A model generated the notes under the pieces. That model did no database searches. It was not told where the DNA came from and saw nothing but the letters and a program-made list of their open reading frames with translations. Made by a program: the position numbers and the translations under genes. Below are positions 1 through 10,336 of a DNA stretch of 15,065 bases, one piece after another. Numbering within the stretch: the first letter of the stretch is position 1; every line of letters begins with the position of its first letter. Source of the stretch: Chromera velia (taxonomy: Eukaryota; Sar; Chromeraceae); assembly GCA_018398765.1 (NCBI GenBank), contig JAHBMJ010000596.1:20001-35065 (forward strand), given 5' to 3'.

Positions 1-51
1 CGATGGAGAACCCTCCAAGAATTTGCATTCTCCTTTGTTTCCTCCCTGCAG

Positions 52-1147
52 ATCTGCAACGCGCTCTCGAAAGGAAAGGCCCCGGGACTCAAGAATCTGG
101 TCCTCATGAGCGTTCCCCTGGGCTCTCGGTCCACTCAGGCTCTGTCGTCTGCCCTTCAGGGGGGGGCGCTGAAGGGTCTCGAGCTCTTAGATCTCGGGGG
201 GTGCAAACTCGGAAAGGCAAACGCACAAAAGGTATGTTGATGTTGAACTCAAATGGTATCTATGCACATGTCTTCTCTTCTCCCTGCATTTTTCCTGCAT
301 GGGTGTGCTTCCCATCTGCATGGGGCATTTGGGACTGACTCTTTCATCCCTAGCTCTCTTTTTGAGCAACAACGGCCTCTTTGTGCTGAACGCGGGTTTC
401 TTGCTTTTTGAACGTTGCAAGCAAACTTTGCAAAACCTTTTCGGGCAGAGAACTGTACATTTGTTCAAGTGGTGTTCTTCTGTTGTCTATGCTTCACTTA
501 ACATGCACGCCCTCAGTCATTCCCTCGCCCGCTCCCACCTCTCTGCATGCAGTTGTGCGAAGCCCTTGGGAAAGGACAGGTGCCGAAGCTTCGTCACTTG
601 AACCTCTACGACAACGACGGCGGGGATGATCTGGTCCTCGCTCTGGCTGAGGTCCTCCGAAATGGAGCTCTGAGGGAACTGCAGTACCTTGACGTTGGGG
701 GGAACGGCCCGAGTGAGAAGGGAATCACAAAGGTACGGAGGTGCATGGGAGTCCCAGAACAGACTGGGCTGTGTACTGTTCTCAAAATTTAGGACAGCAA
801 GTCCCTAGATCTGACTTGAAATTTGGCTTTTCTGCGCTCTTTGCGCTGAGTGGTGTTAGCTGAGTGTTCTGCTTCTGTTTGTACACATTGTTTGCTCAAA
901 ACCTCGTGCACGGACAGAGTTGCTTGGCTGCAGTGTCAATCAATCAATCGATAGTTTGAAGCGAGCGCATTCAAAAGATCCTTTCGTCCTCACACTTTAT
1001 GTAGCTTTCAGTCCTTTTGTGCACAATCTTCTTGCTTGTCTTGGTTTGCGTATGCAGCTGTTCGATGCTCTGAAGACTGGGGAGGCCCCTTTGTTGAGGG
1101 ACATTTTGGGTTTTGATGAGGCCGAAGAGAGCGAGGAGGGAGCCTGA
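52..1147 (+). CDS. Leucine-rich-repeat protein, C-terminal three exons (5' end outside the window)
   Basis: Three phase-0 exons are seen: 52-231 (60 codons), 553-732 (60 codons) and 1058-1147 (29 codons plus TGA). Each follows a TGCAG acceptor; the donors are GTATGT at 232 and GTACGG at 733. Joined, they give about four leucine-rich repeats of exactly 30 residues with pattern LxxLxL....(L)G......LxxAL..G, for example LRHLNLYDND and LQYLDVGGNG. They lie at 88-177, 178-588, 589-678 and 679-1093 (introns included), preceded by the last 12 residues of an earlier repeat. The spacing resembles ribonuclease-inhibitor/NLR-type LRRs, which usually form a curved protein-binding solenoid. The tail is short and acidic (DEAEESEEGA). 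No other domain is visible, so binding partner and location are unknown. At least one more exon must lie upstream. The repeat family call is secure; any function beyond protein binding is not supported. Confidence 0.86.
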
Positions 1148-1289
1148 TGCATGGACTTGGCTGAAGACGGAGGGAGGCTTGGGGAGATTAGGGCTTCATG
1201 TAAGAGGGCTTGACTGAAACAAAAGAAGGGATGTCAAACGAAAAGACAAACCAATTAAGAGGGACGATGGAGGTGTGCCTCAATTGACT

Positions 1290-1590
1290 TCATTCAGTCT
1301 TTGATTTGACAAGGAAGCAGTAGAAGGGAATGAAGAGGGTTTCTAGGGCTGGGGGCTGGGGGCTGGGGCTGTGCTTGTTTGATTTGATTCGTTCTTTGAC
1401 TTGACAAACAAGCAGTAGGAGGGAATAAAGAGAGCTCTGAGGCAATGGGCTGCATGTGCAGGTGCCTTGCTTGATTGTTCTTGGTCTTTGGCTTGGCAAT
1501 TAAGGATTCCATGTGGAAATGAATTGACACCGATTCTGGGGCAGAGGGCTGGGTGTGTGACTTTCTTGACTGTTAAACTTTCAAGCATGA
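1290..1590. repeat. Degenerate ~95-bp tandem repeat downstream of the LRR gene
   Basis: Related blocks start near 1298 (tctttgatttgacaaggaag), 1393 (tctttgacttgacaaacaag) and 1485 (tctttggcttggcaa), with a weaker fourth near 1560. The G-rich parts also recur (around 1346, 1447 and 1541). The first two copies share about 33 of 40 bases. The function is unknown; it may overlap the 3' untranslated region of the LRR gene. Confidence 0.6.
1346..1368 (+). other. G-quadruplex-type motif
   Basis: Four runs of three to five G are each separated by the two-base loop CT (GGG, GGGGG, GGGGG, GGGG). Such spacing fits the standard intramolecular quadruplex pattern. It lies inside one copy of the 95-bp repeat, about 200 bp after the LRR stop codon. 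Whether it folds in vivo is not known. Confidence 0.55.
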
Positions 1591-1864
1591 AATCAATGCG
1601 TTTTGATAGTGCATTTAAAAAAACTCAAATTCAAAGGATTGCTCTTTTCATTCCCCGCCAAGTTCCCCGCCTTTCAGCCATAAGCATGCACTTGAATTCT
1701 GAATTGAATTGAAGTGAAGTGAAGTGCTTTCAAGGTAGTAAACCACTCTTTGGAGCCAAGTCGAAGTTTGGGATCGCGCTAACCTATGTCATGCAATGTC
1801 TCTTACCAACCGATGGCTTAAAGCATGCAAAGTTCAGAAAGGTTAACAAACTAACATTGCATGT

Positions 1865-2038
1865 CATGCCCCGTGGTTGGCCAGAGCCTAAGTGGTGACT
1901 CACCGGCTTTAACCGCCTCAATTCAAATTCAATTCAATGGTTGTGAGTTAATTGTTCGTGGCCTGGGAAACCAGGCGGGCCACGGGGTATGGTATAAGCC
2001 TCGACGAAGAGGCATGCCCCCATGCCGTTTGCGGGGGC
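1865..2038 (+). other. Hairpin-rich block, possible structured RNA or SINE-like element
   Basis: Several inverted repeats sit close together in DNA that is more GC-rich than its surroundings. A 12-bp outer stem (1865-1876 with 1980-1991, one G-U pair) encloses a 6-bp hairpin with a GAAA tetraloop (1961-1966 / 1971-1976). Two more hairpins follow: GCCTC/GAGGC (1998-2002 / 2009-2013) and GCCCCC/GGGGGC (2016-2021 / 2033-2038). I do not recognise it as a tRNA, snRNA, SRP or RNase P RNA, and I see no clear tRNA-type A and B boxes. It could be a noncoding RNA, a SINE fragment or chance. Confidence 0.35.
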
Positions 2039-2049
2039 GACCTCTTACA

Positions 2050-2133
2050 GATAAAAAGCTAACAGTATTCTAGCACACCACTGAATCACTTATCATTTAT
2101 TAGATCATTTACTAGTTATTTACTTAATTGCTT
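2050..2133 (+). repeat. Dispersed repeat, copy A
   Basis: The 20 bases at 2076-2095 (caccactgaatcacttatca) are identical to 2452-2471 in copy B, and both are followed by similar AT-rich sequence rich in 'ttatt/actta' words. The outer limits are approximate. The same core, diverged, occurs on the opposite strand near 14809-14820. Confidence 0.6.
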
Positions 2134-2289
2134 TTGCTAGTACTTTTGCCGTTTGTACTAATATTTGTATTGCCTATTCTGCACTATAGGTTTTACATGA
2201 TTTTTACAAAGTGTCCTTTCGTCCTGTGTCATTGGATCGATTTTTAGAGCAGTCCCTTCTGAGCAGCCCGTAGACCACAGCATGCAAAG

Positions 2290-2388
2290 CGGCGATATAT
2301 GGCGATATTTAGCAATATCGCATATCGATACAAATATCGGGGCGATATTTGTACGATATTAGCGATATCAAGGTATCACGATATCACT
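2290..2388. repeat. Cluster of 'cgatat' palindromes and hairpins
   Basis: The word 'gatat' occurs again and again in about 100 bp. Two perfect hairpins are seen: 8-bp arms at 2302-2309 / 2314-2321 with loop TAGC, and 11-bp arms at 2329-2339 / 2343-2353 with loop GGG. It lies between copies A and B of the dispersed repeat and may be the interior of a small non-autonomous DNA element (inference). No coding region and no clear target-site duplication were found. Confidence 0.5.
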
Positions 2389-2416
2389 CTGACCCATAGA
2401 TGTATAATACATTGTA

Positions 2417-2516
2417 TACATATAAGACAAAACGGCGACAATGCTCTAGGGCACCACTGAATCACTTATCACTTACTTATTATACTTATGTCTGTAGTTG
2501 TTGGTTCATTTAATTA
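2417..2516 (+). repeat. Dispersed repeat, copy B
   Basis: It shares an exact 20-mer with copy A. Read on the minus strand it aligns with 14790-14869 from end to end: gtaattaaatgaa, then tgataagtgatt, then a divergent 'tagagca..ttg..g..gtttt' stretch ending in cttatat. The copies differ by an internal gap of about 16-18 bases. Confidence 0.65.
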
Positions 2517-2519
2517 CTA

Positions 2520-4150
<1,631 letters not shown>

Positions 4151-4585
4151 TCAACATTCGAATAGAAGCCATACCCCATCTCGACCTTCCTGCCTGCCTG
4201 CAAGGTCGGTGGACACAGAAAACTGCGAACCGTACAACGTGCATTTTTCCCGGGAGGAAAAGAGACGTACAGCCATGCAGGCCGAGAGAGAGACGACGGA
4301 CCGAATTCGATCGATATCCTTTTTGATGAATCTCAACGCCCCCGCACGCCGCTCCTCCTCGTCCCCCTCAGAAGCAAAACTCGAGAACGACCACGGTGAG
4401 AGACCACAGCGATCCAGAGAAGCAGCCAGACAGGTGTCAGAGTGCCCTCTCAAATGCTCTTCAGCATTCCCGTTTCTGTGCTTTTCCTTCTCTCCTCTTC
4501 CAGGCCTCTCTGGACTGAGCATGTTCTCGAAGAACTTCAGCATCTTCTGCAAGGAATCAACGGGTTAAGAAAAGAGAGAGAGAGG

Positions 4586-4624
<39 letters not shown>

Positions 4625-5382
4625 TTCACTTTGTCACAGAAACAAAGGAGAAAAAAAAGCGGACCGACCCCCTTTTCCACAAACCCTCTCACTGACCTCC
4701 AACAACTGAATGGCCTCTCTGATCGGACGCCCACGCCCCCCTCCTGCCGCCGCCCCCTTCTCTCTCTGCCCCCCTGCCTTCCCAGTATCCCACAGGAGTG
4801 CTACCAGCTCCGGATCCACAGGACCCAACCCCATCGCCTTTTCCATGAACAAAGCAACTTGCTCCTGACTGCTCCTCCTTAATTCCTTTGCCTTCTTTAG
4901 GCTTAATGAATCTGGGCGTCTGCCCAACCGCGTCAACGTATCCCCCATGTTCGCAGCTTCCCATTTGAATTCAAACGACTCGTCTGATGCTGATCCCTCC
5001 CCCCCTTCCCTCCTGTCGGTCGTTTTTGTCTTTTGTGCCAGGATGCGGAGCCACAGCGCGTGATCCTCTGCAGGCACATCTTCAGGATATCCTTCACTGT
5101 CCTCCCACTCTTTCTTTACACCTCTCTCAGTACCCCCCTCCTCTTCCCCTTCTCTCTCTCCTCTCTCAGGAAACAGCGCCTCCTTCCGCACCAGCACGCA
5201 CGGGTGCGCAAGGGGGCAGCACAAAAGAGCTCTCCAGCTGCAAGGATACGAAAGGCAGAATCTCTCACTCTGTTACATACACACACAGACACATACATGC
5301 ACACATACACAGTCGCTCTCTCTCCCCCCCCCCCTCTCCAACACACACACACACGCGCCCACACACACAAAGGGATAGAAAG

Positions 5383-5432
<50 letters not shown>

Positions 5433-8345
5433 ACCGCACGACAAAAGGATGGCAAGGAACTCCAAAGATCCTCTCCTCGCCCTGAGCCCCCAATCTTCCC
5501 TCCAGACTTCCAGGCTCCACTCCTCTCCCACTCTCTTTTCCTTTCTCTGCCTCCTTCTGCTTCTCTTTGTCAACGTTCGATTCTGCCCCCCCCCCATCCT
5601 CCCTTTGCGCCTCCTGTTCAATAGAGAAAGTCCGAAAAGACGAACCCAAAACTGCAACCCGAGGATGGGCTGCAAGAAAACGCAGCTGCACAAACAAAGA
5701 AAGACAAAGAGACCAAATGAAAAGCCGGCAGAGTGCAGGCGCTGCTGCTAATTCACCAGTGGTCAAACGAGCGCACAAAATCTCTCTTGCTTTTGTTGTT
5801 GTCTCGACTTCTCCTTCAAATGCAAAAGGGCAACGCTCGGGCAGCTCGCCCACCGGCCGACACGCACACGCAGACTACCTCCGCCTCCGAGTAAGTCAAG
5901 GATAAACTGCGCTTGTGCTTTTGCTTAGTGTCGTTCCTCCGATACTAAGACGCGAGGAGAAGGAAAGAAAGAAAGAAGGAAAGAAAGAAAGAAAGAAAGA
6001 AGGCAGACCGAAGCAAAGAGACATTGTTTGCCTGTCTGTCAGTCTGTCTGCCTGCCTTTCCACCTTCCCACCTGCGAAACAAGCCTGCAGGGTTCCGCCC
6101 TGTCGTCTGCATCAAGTCGCCCGATAAGAGAGCCCCTGGACGCCCTCAGACCTTCGTTCAGGGCAGCTGCGATGCCTGCAAACAAACAGACCCAGTCAAT
6201 CACTCAGTCATCTCTCATACACTTCCAGAAGCACTAAAAAGACACAACGTGTAGAAACGGAACCGAGTGCACCCCAGAGCAAGACACAAGATGATGTCGC
6301 TTTGGAGATTGTGAACAGCTAGAGAGACACACAAATACAAGAAGCAAACAAAAGCTGCATTCAGAGATCAATCAGTCCATCCGTTGCAAAAATAGGTGGG
6401 CCGAACATTCTAGTCAACTGGAACAAATATACAGTATGTGATCGCGTCAAGACAAAAAAGAACAACAAAGAAGACAAAAAACTTATGGCTCTACAATATA
6501 CACAGGCCCCAAGCTTGCGTACTGCCACATAAGCAAGCAAGCAATGAAACCGACAGACGAACAAGCGAACCACGCACCAAACACACCCAACCAACCTGTG
6601 GAGAACTCTCTGCGCACAACGCGGAATCTAGGGTCTGTGCTTGCGAACTTGAAAGCTACTTCTCCCGTCCGGTCGCTTGACGCGTCATCGATCACAATCA
6701 CCTCAAAGGTCCCTGGCCCTACGCCTTCTTGAGCAGGTAGACTTTCCAGTGCCCCCTCCAACAAGTTCTCCTCGTTTCGCGCAGGAAGAACGAAGCTCAC
6801 GAGGGGAGAAGGGGGGTCAACCCCTCGCAAGAGAGGCAGAGCGGGTGTGAGAGAGTGACTGGTACCGGACGGTGGCACTGGTGCAATGTGGACGGAGTCA
6901 AAATACGCGTTCTGGGGCCAGTAGGCCTTCAAGTCCATGACCCCTCTCTCCTTGAGGACCTCTAGGGGGTCGTCTGGGAAGGTGTCGGGGGAAGGGGGGA
7001 AGAGGAAGTTGAAGAGATCAAGCAGGGCGGATGGACTGTTGTCTTGGCTCTCCGGGGCCAGTTGCGTGCCTTCAAAGACCGGATTTTTGTATACCTCCTG
7101 GACCCTGTTGATCTGTGAGTGAGTGAGGGAAGGGAAGGGAAGAAGGAAGGGAGAAGACACCAAAAAATGCGTGTTCGTTCATTGGTTGTTCTTTGGGTTC
7201 GTGTGATTGCTTCATGGGTTGTTCTTTGGGTTCGTGTGATTGCCATCACTAGAGCGAGTAGCTACACATGAAGTACGGGGATGACTGTTCTGGCTCTGCC
7301 AATGCTTCTCTGTCTGACGGGAAAAGCCTACAGGGAGCCATGAGGCGGTTTGTCTTCTCTCAATGGCTGCGTCTGTCTATGTGTCGCTGCTTTGAGTGGG
7401 CTGTAGCCAAAAAGAGAAAGAAACGGCTGACGGGGGTGAGATGAAGAGATGGAAAGGCAGAGGGAGAGGAGAAGTGGACTGACTGACAGTGAGAACTGAA
7501 CAAACGGGGGACGAAGGGCAAGCGTTGATTGTCTTTTCCCACGGCGAATCTGAATCTGCCCCCTCTCCTCTTCCCTTTGGGGTCTCATTGAAGATCCAAA
7601 CGTTTGCAGAGGCTTCCAGAGAGTTTGGATGTCCAACTGCAGACTCTCCCTTGGTCTTCCGTAGCGTCTGTATCAGATACGCCGTCTCGTTTCGTCTGTA
7701 GAGACTGCAGCTGAGGTCGAAGGCCATGCTCCAGTCAGCAAAGGACGTCTTCGAACGGTCATACAAGAGGAATGGGGTGGTTTCCTTGGAGGAAGATGGC
7801 TTGTCCATCTGAAGAGGATACAGCATAGGTCGATAACCGAACCTGGAGCGGGGGTGTGAGTAGGTGACTCTGGGATTCAGACGGAACTGAACGGAGAAGA
7901 CCTCAGGCCTCTCTGACAAAATCTGACAGGATTGTTCCAGTCTCAAATCCGAATAGAAGAGACAGTCGTCCACTGCAAAGAGTACAAAGTCTTCCTCTTC
8001 CCCGTCATCTGCAAGTGACTCCCCTCCACTTTGAGCTTTTGCCGTCTCCTCCAGAATTTTCTGCAGGCCGTCTCCGAAGGTGCTCGGAGCGCCTTCCCCT
8101 TCCCCGTCCTCATTTACCCACAAAAGGTCAATCCACGGGAGTGCAGAGAGAACAGAGGACAAGAGGTTCGGCAGTCGGTTGTATGCCTCTTGAAAATTCG
8201 AGTCAGACGCCTTCCAGAGCACGGAGACGGAGACGCGGAGGTTCTTGTCTGCGTCTCCTTTCACACTTCGGCAAAACGAAAGAAGACATGCAAGAAGTTG
8301 CAGAGGTCGATCTTTGGACGGTATCAAAACTTTCACCCTCCTCAT
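4151..8345 (-). CDS. Tandem two-domain glycosyltransferase, GT-A / family-2 type (six exons)
   Basis: Inferred minus-strand exons are 8345-7488, 7112-6596, 6175-6072, 5685-5435, 5237-4697 and 4546-4151. Phases match at every junction, giving 888 residues. Domain 1 (about 1-290) opens with VKVLIPSKDRP and has an acidic 'FAVDDCLF' strand near 123-130. Domain 2 (about 388-720) is a clearer family-2 transferase: VSFVLPARNEEN (390-401), VIVIDDASSDRTG (424-436), GIAAALNEGLRASRG (459-473), DxD-type LDADD (479-483), LAHPCVLVRKEAL (586-598) and AEDHALWLR (633-641). Such enzymes move a sugar from a nucleotide sugar to an acceptor; donor and acceptor cannot be told. No signal peptide or membrane segment is evident. 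Low-complexity acidic and basic inserts lie near 515-565 and 600-625. In-frame ATGs at 8426 and 8462 could extend the N-terminus. The last exon is the least certain. Confidence 0.85.
4573..4620. repeat. (GA)n microsatellite in the last intron of the glycosyltransferase gene
   Basis: About 48 bp of nearly pure GA/AG, with one G-run interruption, lies inside the 150-bp intron 4547-4696. On the transcribed (minus) strand it reads as (CT)n and so supplies the pyrimidine tract before the TGCAG acceptor. Confidence 0.85.
5275..5430. repeat. Compound microsatellite filling intron 4 of the glycosyltransferase gene
   Basis: (CA)n, a C run, (CA)n again, (GATA)n and (GA)n follow each other with little unique sequence. 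They occupy most of the 197-bp intron 5238-5434. The (GA)n end abuts the inferred donor GTCAGT at 5434-5429, so on the minus strand the CT repeat begins within the donor site. Confidence 0.85.
5964..6002. repeat. (GAAA)n microsatellite in intron 3 of the glycosyltransferase gene
   Basis: Tetranucleotide repeat with minor GAAG variants inside intron 5686-6071, reading as (TTTC)n on the coding strand of the gene. Confidence 0.8.
7178..7243. repeat. Two-copy 33-bp tandem repeat in intron 1 of the glycosyltransferase gene
   Basis: 7178-7210 and 7211-7243 are adjacent and differ at only one position (cattggttg versus catgggttg). Both lie within intron 7113-7487. Confidence 0.85.
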
Positions 8346-9156
8346 TTTGAAAGCAATTAAACGCACCGAGGCGGGTCTTGCCGAACAAAACCCCAAAGAC
8401 GCTCGCCTACATCTCACGCTTTGCATGACTGTGTGGGCGACAACCCGGGTGAGGAGGGGCATGCACACGCCGTCTCGTAGACTGCGCCGCGGCCGCCGCA
8501 GTAAGGACCAAGACTTAGCTTTGCTCAGCTCAGTCGAATCAATCAATCAATCAATCTATCTTAGTCTACCTAATTAAATAGTAAAAAAAACTGCTCTGGC
8601 GACAGATAGACATAGCGGGAAGGCCCTAAGGCGGAACATATCAATCAATCAAATCAAAATTAATCAACTGTTCACACCTAATTTAACCTAATCTAAATTC
8701 CAATAAATTTTGATTCTAGTTTTGATTTTATTCCTTCCAGACATAAAACCGATATGGTGATAATACAGAACTTCTCAATTATAGTGGACCGCTAAGATTC
8801 TCGCAACATAGCCTCTAAGAATTCTTCCTATCTATTCCTATCTTATCCTATCAACCAAGAACAACTAAAACAAAAAAAAAAATCTATATTTTAGTTACCA
8901 TAGTCCAAAGTTAAACATGAAAAACCAGAGATACGAAAGAAAAAACAATAAGAAAAGAAGACGTAAGTGCAAAGAAACAGACAAACCGAGTAGTCCACAG
9001 AGTTTTTTCAAAGGCTCATTGTTCGATCTTTCTTCAGAGTGAGACAGACTGACACACAGCCATACACATCAAAAGAAAGAGCGGCAGAAATCAGAACAGA
9101 AAGAGAGCCCGAAAGTCAGACGGAACGGCGGGAGGAGGGATGGAACGAACGAACGT
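8346..9156. other. 5' flank of the glycosyltransferase gene and AT-rich intergenic DNA
   Basis: 8346-8520 stays open in the reading frame of the glycosyltransferase gene and may be leader or an N-terminal extension. An (AATC)n microsatellite lies at about 8536-8557, followed by AT-rich DNA with related 'tcaatcaatcaa' words near 8640, a 'tatcctatct'-like repeat near 8826-8850 and an A run near 8870. I see no TATA box or other promoter element that I would defend, and no gene. Confidence 0.5.
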
Positions 9157-9427
9157 GGAAAGAAAGAAAGAAAGAAAGAAAGAACGAAAGAACGAAAGAA
9201 CGAAAGAACGAAAGAAAGAAAGAAAGAAAGAAAGAAAGAAAAGAACGAAAGAAAGAAAAGAAAGAAAGAAAAAAGAAAAAAAGAAAGAAAAGAAACACAG
9301 ACAGACAGACAGACAGACAGAAAGAAAGAAAGAAAGAAAAGAATGAAAGAAAGAAAGAAAGAAAGAAAGAAAGAAAAGAAAGAAAGAAAAAAGAAAAAAG
9401 AAAAAAAGAAAGAAAAGAAACACAGAC

Positions 9428-9466
<39 letters not shown>

Positions 9467-9480
9467 AAGAAAAAAAGGAC
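9157..9480. repeat. (GAAA)n polypurine minisatellite with ~125-bp higher-order period
   Basis: Almost unbroken purine sequence built from GAAA units with GAAC and A-run variants. A larger unit, ending in 'agaaacacagacaga', is present twice, with its end at 9296-9305 and again at 9421-9430. The second copy has an extra 7-base 'aaaaaag' insertion. The long 'KERKKERKK' and 'SFFLSFFLS' open frames across it are repeat artefacts. Confidence 0.85.
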
Positions 9481-9548
9481 AGAGAGACGGACAGGCCATA
9501 TATATGTCTTTTCCTTTTCCCTCCTTCTCCTTTTGTGCACAACAGACA

Positions 9549-9945
9549 AAAAAGAAAGAACCCAAGACAAGAGAGAAGGAAAGAGGCAAGGGGAGAAGGA
9601 AGTGGGAGTAGACAGGAATTTAGGAAGGAAGGATGAAAGGGAAGAATTAAGGAAGGGGGGAATGAAGGAAGGAAAGGAAGAGAGCAAGGAAGGAAGGAAA
9701 GAAGAGGGGGAGAAGGAAGTGGAGGAGACAGGAATGTAGCAAGGAAGGAAGAAAAGAAGGGAGGGAAGGAAGAAAGAAAGGAAGGAATGGAGGAAGGAGG
9801 GAAGGAAGGAAGCAAGGAAGCAAGCAAGCAAGGAAGGAAGAAAAGAAGGAAAGGAGCAGGAAAAGAAAGAAGGGGGAAGAGCCAGGAATGTAGGAAGGAC
9901 GGAAGGAAGGAAGGCAGGAGGGGAGGAAGGAAGGAAGGTCATACA
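9549..9945. repeat. (GGAA)n polypurine minisatellite
   Basis: Polypurine DNA built from GGAA/GGAAA units. A longer unit recurs, starting at 9594 (agaaggaagtgggagtagac), 9711 (agaaggaagtggaggagaca) and, more diverged, near 9869, so period lengths are about 117 and 158 bp. It is separated from the (GAAA)n block by a short pyrimidine-rich segment near 9506-9535. Confidence 0.8.
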
Positions 9946-10336
9946 ATTGCCCCCGGGTACTGAGTCGTGCTGATCGGATTTTTTGCATCCATCGCACAGA
10001 ATGAAAACGAACATGGATACTTGGATTTGATGGCAGCTACACGGCAGCAAGAAAGAACGATGCCGCGTTCGACTGTCGATGGGTTCACATGCTAAGAGGA
10101 GCACTCCTTATACGCTTGAAGAGTCAGCCGAAGTAGGGCTTTTCTGTCTTTTCCTTCCAACCAGAAATTTCAGCCCCCCACACAGTCTTCTTCCTCTGGC
10201 TCCGCATCTCTCCGCAGAGACTTACCAATGTATGAAGAAAAATGAATGATCGAGTGTCATCAGGAGACGGTCAAACGCCTTTCTGCCAGTCCAAAAAAAG
10301 GCAGGCGCCCGCCCGCCCCCTTTCCTCACTCACTCG
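9946..10336. other. Region downstream of the bL35 gene, no gene recognised
   Basis: Unique-looking sequence between the minisatellite and the bL35 stop codon. It should hold the 3' untranslated region of the minus-strand bL35 gene. A minus-strand GTAAGT near 10225-10220 and GTGAGT just after the bL35 stop resemble splice donors, but I found no matching exon. Confidence 0.4.

Noticed and set aside
1861-2073. A 70-codon plus-strand open frame over the hairpin block
   Set aside because: Short, no recognisable domain, no splice-compatible neighbours, and the local sequence is better explained by inverted repeats.
4209-4882. Plus-strand open frames opposite the end of the glycosyltransferase gene
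   Set aside because: They are the antisense of exons and of a (GA)n repeat and show no domain.
8346-8546. 67-residue upstream extension of the glycosyltransferase
   Set aside because: Kept only as a possibility: the open frame begins at a non-ATG codon, and ATG 8345 has A at -3 and directly precedes the first conserved strand.
9039-10104. Long open frames on both strands rich in Lys/Glu/Arg or Phe/Leu/Ser
   Set aside because: They run through (GAAA)n and (GGAA)n repeats, where stop codons are rare in several frames; the composition is fully explained by the repeat.
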